Shown here: positions 1-11,541 of the stretch, piece after piece | Layout: every line of letters starts with the position of its first letter | How positions within the stretch are numbered: the stretch's first letter is position 1 | Origin: Botryosphaeria dothidea | Taxonomy: Eukaryota; Ascomycota; Dothideomycetes; Botryosphaeriales; Botryosphaeriaceae | Reading direction: 5' to 3' | DNA: 64,000 bases | Assembly (NCBI GenBank): GCA_011503125.2 | Contig: WWBZ02000082.1 | Coordinates: forward strand, 2,170,001 to 2,234,000 | Notes under the pieces: generated by a model | The model's database searches: none | What the model saw: only the letters and a program-made list of their open reading frames with translations | Told to the model about the DNA's origin: nothing | Program-made: the position numbers and the translations under genes

Positions 1-1536
1 AGGCAGCAAAGGGCTGTCACACGTCCTCGTCGTCGTCATCTCCGGCGTGACGACACAGGTGCTGCGCGACGCTTGGCGGAGTCCACGGACTGTACAACGG
101 AAGATTCTCCAGGCGCCGGGGCGGGGTGGGGAGGCACTACTGGCGGGTCTGGGGATAGCTTGGGGCGTGGAGGAGGGCGCAAGCGAAACCTGAGGCGAAT
201 AGTGCGTGGGTCTAAGCGGCGGTCTACGGTGGTCTGGTGGGTGTTTGGTTTCGGGCGCACAAACAAGCGCTTGCAGGGAGTGGGTAAGGCCTGGGGGCGC
301 CGCGGATCATCCGTGGGTCCAGCTGGGATGGCGGCGCCGCTAAGAGATCATGCCAAGAGCCCTCCCACGACTCCCGCTCCTCCAGCCCTCTCCGGCACTC
401 CTCAGCGGTCTGTCCGTCTGCCCTTTGCTGCCAGACCGGGTGGCGCTCTCATCCTCACCTTGCCCTGCCGCGCCGCACGCCTCCCGCCCGTATGAGCGCC
501 AGCCGCCCGTTACGGCTCAGGAAGGCCCGCTGAACGCACACATTCCTCACTCCTGGAAGCCACAGCAAAAAAATCCTCCTCTCCGCGCCGCAGGCTGGCG
601 GTTGGGTGCTGTTGAGGCCCTGCCAAGGCGCGTTTCTCGTGCTGGTTTCCCTCTCCCTGCCTCGCACAGAAGCCGCCGGATCCGTTATCTCAAGGGAACG
701 CACAAGCATTACCCAGTCCGCAGCGCTCAGCCACAGAATTTGGCATCCGCGTTGCGGTCCGCTGTCTTGTCCGGCCTTGGCACTGCCTCCTCCGCGGGCC
801 TTTCTGCCCAAGGAATAGCGGCCCTGCGTAACTCAACATCCTCATGCTTCCTATCTCACTAAGCCTACGTAACGGCCACTCCTCCGCCGCTGCTGAGCTG
901 GCCCTGTCTTGGCCCTCCCTGTCGCATGCATGCAGATCTCTGCCGCCCGCCGACAGCATGACCGCAAACTGCTGTTCCGCCATCCACCAGCAGCAGCCGC
1001 CGTCGTTCTGGGTTGCCGCCCGTGCTGCGCCCACCCGCCATGATGTGCTCAAGTGCCAATCTTCTCCAATTCCCGTGCCCGCTGTCCTGGCCATCGGAAC
1101 GTGGTTGATGCCGAGACCTGGCTTCTGATAACGCGTAACACTAACACATCATTCATAGCGCACGATGCATCGATGCCTCCTTGGGGCAAATGTGGGCCTC
1201 ACGAGGCGCTCGAGCTTCTTGTCACTGCTGCCAAATAGATAATAGACTTTCCCGGCTCTGTATCCCCGAATCTAGAGACGCCTATTTGATGCCGCCCCTC
1301 CCCGCTCCTCTTTTGAAAGTGATCTCTCTGGTCACCCTAACCGCTAGCAACCCCCACCAAACCACAACCTCATCGCCCTTCCCTCAAGGCGCTGCTTAGT
1401 TTCAAACCCTGTTGACCTCTCAGCCCCTCAGCGGGTCGCTACCAAGCCCTACTTCACTTTTTCTTGTCCTCCGTTTCACTCGCTCCTCTTCCTCGCGCCT
1501 TCTTGTTTCATTTTCCCCTTCACCAGGGCCGTGGAA
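1..1536. other. Upstream non-coding region, no gene recognised
   Basis: No reading frame here has recognisable protein character; open stretches are GC-rich shadows without family motifs. The last 80 bases before the MFS start are strongly pyrimidine-rich (about 1450-1530), as is common in core promoters and leaders of filamentous fungi. The first few hundred bases could be upstream sequence of a gene beyond the left edge. Confidence 0.5.
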
Positions 1537-3720
1537 ATGAGGTCCATTACTTTCCCCACTGCTGTCATGCCGCGGTGTTCAGAGAAGCAACATTCCACCG
1601 GCTTGCCCACGTCGAGGCGGTCTTCAAGCGCTTCTCCGTCACTCTTCGACCAGGACCCCGAGAAGGGCGGCTTGCCTGGGCACCTCGAGAATGGCAACTC
1701 ACTCACTCAGAAGGAACCCCCCGCAGAAGAGCCCAACTGGCCGACCGAATGGAGAGCCTGGACGACCCTGGCCGCCTGTTTCTTCCTGATGTTTAACAGC
1801 TGGGGCATAGTGAATGCTTACGGAACCTTCGCCTCGTACTACAAAGACGTGCTGCTTCCGGGCACGAATGCATTATACTTCAACCTCTTCGGTGCGACCG
1901 ACTGTTTCATGGTGCTTATTCTGTCGGGCGTCGTCGGTCGCCTGCTAGACGCCGGATACTACAAGCAACTCATCGGAACCGGTGCTTTCTTCGTCACCCT
2001 CGGCTTCATGCTCCTCAGCATCGCGAACGGCAACGGCGAGTGGAATGACGGCAACATCGCCTTGATCGAGGTGACGCACGGCATCGTGGCGGGGCTGGGC
2101 ATGGCTTGCTTTTTCGTCAGCAGCTCGCAGAGTAAGTACCACCCCAATCAAACAAACACGAGAGACATCTGCCGTGCTCAAACACGTTGGGCCGTTATCG
2201 TGGTGTCTTGGGAGACGGTCAACACCACGATGGATTAAGCTATGGCAGATGGTGGCCTGATTGACGCCGCTGATTCGCTTTCTTGTTTTAGTTGCTGCTA
2301 CCTGGTTCCAGCGACGGAAGAGTCTGGCCATCGGTATTGTCGCCTCGGGCGCGAGTATCTGTGAGTACCTTGCCTTCATCTCAGGAATTAAGACCATTCC
2401 TGGGTGTATCAAAAAACCCGCCTTGACGGAATGCGCTGACGATCTTCTGCAGCCGGACTTGTCTATCCGATCATGCTCCGCTTCCTCACGACGTCGGTTG
2501 GATTCAACAATGCTGTGCGTTGCGTTGCTGGGCTCATCGGCGCCACGGCGCTCTTCTCCTACTTCTTCGCGAGGCCCAACCCGAAGCACATGTACCGCAA
2601 GCCTGAATCATGGCAGGACCACAGGGTCTGGGTCGACTTCGAGGCCTTTCAGTACAAGCCGTTTTGCTGGTTCACTGCCAGCATTGCCTTCTTATTCTTG
2701 GGATTCTATCCCGTGTTCTTCAACCTTGAGGAGGTGAGTATTCGTTATGAAACGGTGTCGTGATACTGCGCAATGCCGTTTTCAGTTCCTTTACTTATCT
2801 GGCTTGGGATCAGAGGTGAGCGATTTTACAAAATGTTAATGCTTCGTGTGTTATAGTGGGCTGCCAGTCGAGGTTTCGGATACAAGGATGGTATCCTGCC
2901 AACAGCACAGCCTGGCGAACACAGGCCATTGACAGCTGGCTTGGCGACTTACTACATGCTGGCCATCATGAATGCCATGAGCACGTTCGGTCGCATCGGC
3001 GCAGCCTACCTCAGTGACCAGTAAGCTACAACTCTCCCAAAGGATGCTCACCACAGCGCACCGGCTAACCCTTTAACCTCCAATAGCTACGGCGCAGTCC
3101 TGGTCCACACCGTCGTCACGGGCGTGTGCTCCCTCCTCGTCCTCATCCTCTGGACGCTCACCCCGAACTTCGACATCTCCATGGTCTTCATCGCCTTCTT
3201 CGGCGTCTTCAGCGGCTCTGTCATCGGCCTGCCGCCGGCCAGCATGGCCTACATCCTCGGCAAGGAGCCGCACCGCCAGGCCAAGCTGGGCCAGTGGACG
3301 GGAATGATGTACACGGCCGCGGGCATCCCATCGCTCATCGGCCCCATCGTCGCCGGCGCCCTCATCTCCAAATACAACACCTACCTCACCGTCCAGCTCT
3401 GGAGCGGCGCCTGCCTCGCTCTCAGCACCGTCTGCATGGCCGTGACGTACTACCACAAGCGCAAGGAGCACCCCGCTGCCGCGTCCTTCTCCGAGGCCGA
3501 GCAGGCCGATTCGTCGGATGAGCAGGAAGACGGCCTCCGCATCGGCCGCACCGCCAGCACGGGCAACGTGTCCAGCCGGACCGTGTCGAGCGGCGCGTCT
3601 ACCGTGCAGTCGCCGCGGCGCCAGGCACCCGGCGAGGATGAGGAGCAGCGGAAGGCGCAGAGCGACGATGACGACGAGATCAAGCAAGTCAAGACTGATG
3701 AGGAAAACTCCAAAGCATAA
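1537..3720 (+). CDS. MFS transporter, monocarboxylate-permease-like
   Basis: Predicted 12-helix major facilitator carrier of the fungal monocarboxylate/Mch type, acting at the plasma or an internal membrane; the substrate cannot be read from sequence. Proposed exons are 1537-2131, 2292-2360, 2453-2733, 2857-3020 and 3087-3720, giving about 580 residues. A polar N-terminal tail of about 70 residues precedes the first helix (FFLMFNSWGIVNAYGTF). Later helices include SGLVYPIMLR and STFGRIGAAYLSD, a typical MCT-family loop. The C-terminal tail is long, acidic and serine-rich. The first ATG in frame at 1537 is used. A 30-base in-frame segment at 2786-2815, flanked by AG and GT, could be an extra microexon. 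Family assignment is firm and substrate unknown. Confidence 0.85.
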
Positions 3721-6026
3721 GACCGAGGGATGACTACACAAGAGAGGAAGAGAGACGACTGCATCATTGGTATTTGAACACAGAAACGGCGTCCCGGCGT
3801 TCGAAAGGCTGACCTGTCTTTCTACTCCCACTTCCCCTTTTTTTTCTGAGTGCGATATCCACGAAACTCTCCACACCAAACGAAACATTTCTGTGGCGGC
3901 TGTCATGACGACGATCTGGCTTCTTCTGCTTCCTTGCTTTGCTTTTTCCTTGGCTCTCATGGTTTCTCCTATGATGAAACTGACGTATTCGAAAAAACGG
4001 CGTGGTGCACGGATGCTTAGACCGCTTGCTTATTGCTTTTGCTTTTCGGGGTACTTTTTGCAGACAGGGAGCTTCCTTGAAGACAGTGGGCGCGGTGGCG
4101 TTTTCCTTGTGCGGATCTTCGTGGCGTTGGCAAGCCACGCGGCTGGGCGTTTTCATGGCAGGGGGATGAGAAGCGCCCTCGAGACGGAAAAATGGGAGGG
4201 GCAACAAAAGTGGCTTTTGCCTACAGAGGGGTCGGACTGGTGCATGCGGCGCTGATGCGCTTGGTGATGATCTTCACGGCTGTTTTGTTTTCTAACGTGC
4301 TGAGGCGCTGCCGGCTTGGGCCGCGCTCGGCGGTGGAGATTCGGGAGTGCAGTAGATCAGACCTATCTGAATAGAGATCATGTGCGCAAGCAGTACTCGG
4401 TAGTACAGACTGAAGTTTTGATAAGACTGAGGGTCACTTTGAGATCTTGTCGTTGTGCGCGAAAATGGTGGCGATGACGGTAGTAGGTGATAACAAACAC
4501 AGATCGGAACTTCACAATGCCGTGAGTGCTTGGACAGAGAACGGCTCCGCGTCGGCACGAGCTTCACCTGCATGTGATCTCTTATCTCGGCTGATATGTC
4601 TTTGGCAAGCAATTGGTTGTGTTGCGGGTGCAGGAAGGTTGCGGGTGACGTTGCTGACGACCTCTACGAAACATTACGAAAACCGCACCGCAACCTTACC
4701 GAAACCTCCAGGACCCTCTTCCGGAAACCCCACTTCCGATTTCAACGGGTAACCTCCGCACGTGAGGCTTGGAAGGTCTATTCCCGCTGCCGCTCTCGTA
4801 TCGCGGCCACAGGCTTGATGGTAGTGCGATGCTTATATTTGGCACGTGGGGAAAGCTGTGACAGCGACTATCAATAACTCGTATTGCTACAGGCTAAAGC
4901 ATTAGAGTAGTCTGGCTGCAGTGACCGTCACTATTTGGCGGTTCTTGGCTCACTTCTTAATTTGAGGTACGATGTGACGTAAACTTTCCTTTGTGAAGCG
5001 ACTGCTGTTTGTGACAACCGCATCTGAGAGACTCGATCTTGCTACAGTACAGGTGTGCGTTACCTGCGGCACTTTGCACGTGCATGTACGCTTCAGGCCC
5101 GTGGTCGTACACCAAGCAGACTGAGCTGTCTTCGGAGGGTATTGCGCTGCTGTTGCATGACCTTCGCGGCGGCGGCTGCCACGAAGGCGACGATGATGGG
5201 CCTTGGGGGAGTTTCCTGGAGCGGTTGCATCTAGTGGACACCGCGCTCAGAACTGGCCCAAGATTTTTGGATGCTCTAGGCCGAAAGAACGTAAATACAA
5301 TGAAAGAAGTGGCGGTGGCCTCAGTACTGGTTTACGAGGAAGGTGCGATCGCGGGCGGGCTGCTGGCTGCCTACGTCACGCACAATCAGTGGTCAAAAAT
5401 ATCTTACAACAACCACCACGACCACAATCACACAGGCTCCTTAGAGGAGAGTCTCAAAAAGAGCACCCACGGTGTTCAGCAGATAAAGGAAGGGGGGGGG
5501 GGGGGGGGGGGGGGGAAGACAAAAAGAAACGGCCACTGGCCGGAAGGAAACTAACCTGGTCGCTAGTTTACCTTTAGCAATCCACTGTTGAATCGGGAGA
5601 AACCTATATGCAGCCGACGGGGCTCGAATCGACGCGGTTTCCTCTTTTGCTCTTACAGAGGACTTACTAGATCAAGGTTAGCAGTTCTTTGAAGTACGCA
5701 TTTATGGACGTACCACTAGACCTTACGGCCTGGACCCCTTGCCCTTCTAGGGGCGAGAGAAGAAGCAACCTACCACATACATATATTGATTCACCAGCAT
5801 TGTCATGGACGCGCGCATATTCTTCACCTTCACTACGCCCATCAGCTTCAGAGATAGCCAAATGTCGAGATCTTCCATCAACCACTCCAAACTTCCACTA
5901 AAGGCTTGACTCGCGACTTCCACCATCTTTGGGTATAAAATCCACTCCGAACGCCAATGCTTTGCCAACGTTTCGACTCTCTCTCTCTCTTCCTCTCTCC
6001 TCTTTTCTTTCCCTTCCCTTCCCTCA
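3721..6026. other. Convergent intergenic region with a poly-G tract
   Basis: This separates the 3' ends of the MFS gene (+) and the J-protein gene (-). No coding segment is convincing. It holds a 24-base G run at 5492-5515 and a CT-rich stretch at about 5966-6020 next to the J-protein stop. A short tRNA T-arm-like string near 5615 lacks the rest of a cloverleaf. Confidence 0.5.
5492..5515. repeat. Poly-G homopolymer, 24 bases
   Basis: An uninterrupted run of 24 G follows the sequence AAAGGAA. It lies in non-coding sequence. Exact length is likely to be unstable in the genome and unreliable in sequencing. Confidence 0.95.
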
Positions 6027-7740
6027 TCACCTCTTGCCCTTCTTCTTTCCTCCACCACCTGCTCCACCACCTGCACCCTTTGTCTGGCTCACTGGTGCGG
6101 CATGGCCAAAGTCCTTGATATGTTGGAATAATCTCGTCTTAGAAGGGAAACCCGCTTGACAAGCGGCGCACTTGAACTTTAGCTCTTCCTGGTCGGCAAC
6201 GGCTTGCTTCGCCGCCTTCTTAGCGCGCTTCTGTGCTGCCTTGCCCAGCTTTGGCGCTGCTGATGCTGCTGGCTTGTCGTCCGAATCCAATCCTCTTTGA
6301 GGGTTCGCGTCCTCTTTCTCCTTATCTGACTCTGTCTTTCCCGCTAGCCTGGATTCCAGCTTTGACCGGGGAACGTAATCATCATTCGATTCTTCGCCCT
6401 CTGATTCCGACGGTGTGGGTTTTGAGTCGTTTCCGGCGGACTCTTTCTTGTCCTTTACTTCTTCGATCTCGGATCCGTCCTCTTCGTCCAGATCGACCTT
6501 CTCCATGGATACTGTGGCCTCTTTAACGTCCGGCTCATCGTCAATGAGTTCGTAGGCTTCCTCCTCGTCGGCATCTGGGGTCGCTGCGCCGCTGCTAGGC
6601 ACCTCGTAATCCAGGTTGAGGTTCTTGTTTTCCTTGCGCATCTTCTTCTGCAAAGCATAAACGGCCTTCTGGTGCTTTTTGCTCTTCTCATGAGCTTCCC
6701 ACTGCTTTTCGCTCTTGAAAGTCTTGTTGCAGGCCACACACTCAAAGTGTTCCTCTTCGATCTCCTCACTCTCTTCCAGCTCTTCAGGATCGCGGGTCTT
6801 AGTCCACTCAGGCACCTCCTCCTGCATCAATGCCTCACGCTCAGCCCTAGCGCGAGCAGCCTGGGCATCGCGCATCTCCTTCAACGCCTTCTGTCTCTCG
6901 GCTTCCGTCTGCGTATTCGGCGCCCAGCGAGGGTCACGTTTCCGTACGAAAGCAACCAATGTCCGAACGGCATCATTGAACTCCCGAACACCTTCCTCGC
7001 GCAGCCGACTGTTCTCCTTCTCCATGTACCGCCTTGTCCGCCGGTCCGGAGCGTCCGAGTACCTGTATATATCCTTCCACGCGAACGACTTTTTGGTCGA
7101 GAAGCTCATCCACGTGGCATAGAACTTCCTGACAACATCATCATACGACGAGTCGCTGCGGCCAAAGGTCGGGTATTCGGGCGCCTCCTGGCCTTCCCAT
7201 GCTGCGGCAACCATCTCCTCCTTCGCCAGCGTCTCGAAGGTCTCGCGCAGGAAGCCGAAGAAGCCGGCAGGCTCGTCCGAGTACTCGACGCGGCTGTTGA
7301 AGCGGCGCATCATGCGGCCGATGTCGTCGGCGGTGGTGACCTTGATGTCGTGCTCGAAGTGCTCGTCGGCCGGGTCCGCGCCGCGCAGGATGGCGGATTC
7401 GTGCGAGTCGTACCAGGCGCGCTCCTGCGGGTCCGACAGCACCTCGTAGGCCGACTGCACCTCGGCGAACAGGTCCGTCGCCCATTCCTCGTTGCCGTAG
7501 TTGCGGTCCGGGTGGAGTTCGAGGGCTTTGCGGCGGTAGGCTTTCTTGATTCTGTGGTGGAGAGAGAGGCTCGGTTAGCAGAGGCGGGCGGGAAGATGTG
7601 TTGGGCTGGGCATTGGCGCACTCGTCCTCGGTGGCCTGGCGGTCGACTCCCAGTAGCTCGTAGTAGCTCGTCTTGACGGCAGTATTTGTAGCGGCCTGCG
7701 ATGCCCCGCCGCCGTTGGCGGAGCTCTGGCCGGAGCCCAT
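6027..7740 (-). CDS. JJJ1: J-domain zinc-finger protein, Jjj1 homologue
   Basis: Cytosolic Hsp70 co-chaperone of the Jjj1 family, which with Rei1 and Ssa releases and recycles export factors from 60S pre-ribosomes. Exons are 7740-7622 and 7551-6027 (about 547 residues; yeast Jjj1 is 590). The intron donor is GTGCGC and the join restores the J domain: [15 protein letters not shown] in exon 1, then [17 protein letters not shown] with the HPD triad near residues 53-55. Two C2H2 fingers follow: [10 protein letters not shown]...H...H in the middle and [10 protein letters not shown]...H...H near the C-terminus. Acidic stretches lie between them, and the tail is glycine- and lysine-rich. It is divergent from the SPX-RING gene, 475 bases away. 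Confidence 0.93.
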
Positions 7741-8215
7741 GGTGAGGTTGACGCGGTTTGGTGTAGAGGAGCAAAGGCGGATCCCGCAGCGAAACGAGGG
7801 AAGGTGAGCTCAAGAAATATGAACTTCGTGGACAGGTGTGGGGTAGCAGCAGGCGGTTGTTAAAAAAATAATGTGAAGTCATGCTCGGCGAGCGTGGGGC
7901 GGACGTGTGCTCGCTCATCCTGAGTCATGCGGCGACTGCGATCTCGCCCGCGCGCCACAATCTTTGCCGGCCAATTTTCATGGCGACAACTTCACCGCGC
8001 CCAGATTTCAAGCCCATGTGATGCGGCCACAAAGGAGGCTGAGGCAGCACTGCTTCCATCATCTGCGTTTCATTTCTTTCCCTGCAACACCAACCACGAT
8101 GCCTTCTGGTACTCCAGCTATGCTTTGACATCAACCTGGACCAGTATTAAGCTATCCCGTGGGCCACCGGCAAGGACATCCTAGCGGACTTCCCCGCCCT
8201 CCAACCAAACTTCTC
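7741..8215. other. Divergent promoter region, JJJ1 / SPX-RING
   Basis: A 475-base spacer between two divergent starts. No gene is seen inside it. The regulatory elements were not resolved. Confidence 0.5.
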
Positions 8216-9662
8216 ATGAAGTTCGGCCACGCTTTCCAGGAACATCTGCAGCAGGATGGCTTCCCTCCTCACTGGGTTGCCTCCGCCATCTCCTACCGTC
8301 AGCTGAAAAAGTGCATCAAGAAGGTCGAAAAGAGCTGGCCAGCCTTGGGCTCGATGCCACTACCCTTGGCCAGCTCCTGAGGACCGCAGAGCAAGAAAGG
8401 GATGAGAAGCTTGCAGAGTATCTCCTGTCAAACCCGCAGTCCACGCCGCGCGACCCAGATGCGCCAGTGCTATTCCAGCCTAAGCTGCTCATAGCCGTCG
8501 ATGAAGAAACTGGAGAACCACTGGATGCTCACCTCTCTCCACTATCCCGAGATTACCTGCAGCGACAAGCCTTGGCCCAGCAGCTCTCTGATGTGAGGTT
8601 ATCAGAATATGATAGCTCTTCTTCGCCGAAGACAGATCAGGGCTCAGCCAAGTCGACTTGTAGAAACTCCTCCGAACGGTCCAGAAATCCTGGTGGAATG
8701 CAAGGGAACTTTCATCCTCATCGCATGGTCGAATTGTCCCTAACATCTGACCTTGAGTTCTTCAGCATTCTCCAAAATGAGCTCTCAGGATTGGCAACTT
8801 GCAAGCCAATGAGCAGAAGAAACTCAGCAGGGACGTGACGGCGTTGGGCATGGCTGTGACGAAGGTTACCGAACCGAACTGCGGCTCTGCAGCAAAGACG
8901 GACATGGCCCGGTGGCGTAAGATCTTCGAACTCTATCTGGAATCGAAGATCTTCTTTTCCACCAACGAGCTCGATCATGGCAAACATGACTCCGCAAAGG
9001 CTCAGGTTCTACTACAGAAGTTTTCTGACGAGCTCCAACGGCAAGGACTTGTGTCCGCTTTCAGAAAGAAAGAGAGCATCGCCGCTCTTGACCGGTTCTT
9101 GAGATTGAACACAGATGTCCTTCAAAGCCTCAGGTTCCAGGAGATCAACGATCTTGCCATGCAGAAGATTCTCAAGAGTATGAACTAACGAATCCTTTTC
9201 TTTTCCTCCTTTCATTGACAGACAACAGAATTTGACAAACGCACTGCACTCGGCGTCAAGACAACCTTTCCAGCAGTTATACGTCAAAGAATGCCTCAGG
9301 ATATTGCAAAGGCCATCTGCTACCAAGTATCAACAGAGCTCCTCCCCGTTGTCCCGCAGCTGGACGACTATCTCTGCCCTGTCTGCTTCAGCATATCCTA
9401 CCGCCCAATCCGACTACGTTGCCAGCATATCTTCTGTATACGATGCCTGATAGTCTTGCAAAGGGCAAGAGAGGATCACTGTCCGCTCTGTCGTGGAGAT
9501 GTGGTCATGGAGGCAGACAACCAGAACTTGGATCCGGCCTTGGCGAAGTTCCTTGTCAAGTATTTTCCGGACGAGGTTAAAGCGAAACAGAAAGAAAATG
9601 AGAGAGCGGCTGGTGTGGACCGGTACGGGGAGGCGTATAATGACAAATGCACCGTCATGTAA
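8216..9662 (+). pseudogene. SPX-RING protein gene with four frame disruptions
   Basis: Homologue of fungal SPX-RING proteins (RING-14 type). SPX domains bind inositol pyrophosphates as a phosphate signal, and the C-terminal RING suggests ubiquitin ligase activity. It starts MKFGHAFQEHLQQDGFP, a classic SPX start. Conserved blocks continue but in changing frames: breaks lie at about 8328-8331 (AAAA), 8664-8666 (AAA), 8738-8740 (CCC) and 8796-8797 (AA). After the last break the frame is clean. An intron at 9178-9228 joins KILK to KFDKRTALG, followed by an intact RING (CPVCFSI...CQHIFCIRC...CPLCRG). The protein ends in CTVM, a possible CaaX prenylation box. Each break fits a one- or two-base loss (or one gain) in a short homopolymer. 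The gene is therefore either decaying or locally mis-sequenced; the two cannot be told apart here. Confidence 0.8.
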
Positions 9663-9974
9663 GAGATGCTTTAAAAGATTTGGTAAGCATCATGGTTTCA
9701 CATCTAGGAAGACATTGCTAACTAGTACCATCTACAGTTGATTGAACTTCATCAGCTGTCTTTGGTCCATTTCCTCGGCGTTTTTTGATATCCATGATTA
9801 TACTTAAGCCCAATTAGCTCCAACCGCCTTGCGTAACCTCATTCTATTAACCTCCGTCCGGTCCAATCTCTCACTTGTGACATAATATAGGGGGATTGGT
9901 ATGAGAATGACGGTGGAGTCCATAGCGTAAGCATGCTTTATCTCCTCTATATACCCACTCTAAAGCTTCTACTC
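9663..9974. other. Convergent 3' region
   Basis: A 312-base spacer between the SPX-RING gene (+) and the metallopeptidase gene (-). It is AT-richer than its surroundings. No gene is seen. Confidence 0.5.
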
Positions 9975-11541
9975 TTAAGTCCTATATGGCATTGGCACAG
10001 CCTTGCCCTTATTCTCTACCCAAGCCCACTGATCATGGAACATTGACATAGCGAAAAAGACAAAACACTCAACAGTATTTGCCGGGCCATCGTAATTACC
10101 TTCGCCCATTGTGACATCTTCTCCATCACTCTCATCTCCTCCTCCCACACTAGGAACGTAACGCGCGAGATTGTACGAAGCTAAATAGCCATATCTGTGT
10201 AGTCGCTATGCGTTAGATGCGTATGATTGTTACGTACGATGGACTTACACCAATTTCTTGCCACTCTCTCCCCCGCGCTTTACCGTCTTTCCATCATCCT
10301 CATATTCTGGATTTCTGCACCTTTCTTGAAGGTTACAATCGGAGGATCTGACACTGCATTCACTTAGTATTTCATTTCTCTTCGTCCAATTCCAACATGG
10401 TGTTATTTCAAGCACTTACACTGAGATTCCAGGTGTAGAGACTCGTGTAAGAATGTCCGGCTGAGACTTCTCACTGTTGTGAGTTCGGTGCCCTCTTTGA
10501 TAGACCCCTTTTGCTCTTCCTGAGTTGTCGTGTACTTCAAACCTTGGTCGCAAAACACCATTATGTTGTCGCTCTCAAGCGTGACCGCTGTATGTTTTAG
10601 TTCAGGCTTGCAGAATGAATCTCTTGACCCTCCCGGTTTGACATCCATCAGCTTGGCGGGAATGGATTTTGTCTTATCCTTGTCAGCCGCTCCACGCGCG
10701 TACCACGCACCGTCGGGACCTGAAATCAAATCAGCCAAATGAGTTATCTGGTGGCGGTGGCTTGCATTACCTGCTTTTTTCTTGCTCTTCAATGGCGACT
10801 CTGCGTTTGGCTCAACCCAAGAGAAGCCTTGGTCTCCACAGTATATTCGCGGTTTCTTTTTGAGCTCAGCCGGAGGGTCCTGGTTTCTGGTCTCGGTGAA
10901 TGCTTCAAGGTCCTCTGCTCGCTAATTAGCCATCTTCAAAGTTTAAAAATGCAGGAAGCGCGAGCATTCGTACTAATCATGCTGTCAATCTTATTCCTCA
11001 CATCGCCAGTAGGTTTCTCTCTCTCATCGACCTCAATAGCAAACAAGTCGAAGATGGACTTCTGCGCCTTCCTCCACTTCATAGCCTATACATGCTTTAG
11101 CCAATGTAACAATTCAAGCGAACACAGAGGTTGAATACCTTGTTGTACTCCTCCTTTGAGGCCGAGTCATCTTCCTTCGGTTTATCTTCGAGGAGCATTT
11201 TCAGCGCATCGACAGCTCCATCCGCAATGGTAAGAGCCTTTTCAGTGTAAGTTATCCTTCATGTCAACTGCATGGTTGCACCTTACCTCTTCACGCGCCT
11301 TGTCAAGCTTATCTTTGAACGTTGTGGTGTCTCCCGAGCCGACTGCATCGAAACAGCCGCCCTGGTCCATCTTTCCAGGCTTGACCCAGAAGTAATCTTC
11401 CAGAGCTCGCTTGGAAAGATCTGTAGATGCTCGGACGGCCAGTGCCTTGGTCGATGTCAACTCCGGTGCAGGCAGAGCCAAGGAGCTGACAGCGGCACAA
11501 AGCAACAGCGCCCACCTCGTAGCGAGCTTGAGCCGCATCAT
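9975..11541 (-). CDS. Secreted HEXXH zinc metallopeptidase, aspzincin-like
   Basis: Putative extracellular zinc protease. Seven exons join in phase: 11541-11287, 11237-11139, 11085-10974, 10914-10771, 10719-10422, 10347-10249 and 10194-9975 (about 408 residues; an alternative acceptor at 10353 adds two). The N-terminus is a signal peptide (MMRLKLATRWALLLCAAVSSLALP) followed by a KR site that could be cut by a Kex2-type protease. The catalytic motif HESLH lies near residues 295-299 in RTFLHESLHLES. A downstream YGYLASYNLAR segment recalls the region after the zinc site in M35/aspzincin peptidases, but the third ligand is not certain. Family placement is tentative; secretion and HEXXH are seen directly. 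It is divergent from the secreted repeat protein gene. Confidence 0.75.

Noticed and set aside
3073..3960. Minus-strand open frame opposite the MFS gene's last exon
   Set aside because: Antisense shadow with low-complexity R/H/E-rich content.
5600..5700. tRNA-like T-arm string (GGGCTCGAATC) on the minus strand
   Set aside because: The G53-C61 pair and a matching T stem are absent, and no D-arm, anticodon stem or acceptor stem could be paired.
6672..7676. Long plus-strand open frame opposite JJJ1
   Set aside because: Antisense shadow of the J-protein; no family features.
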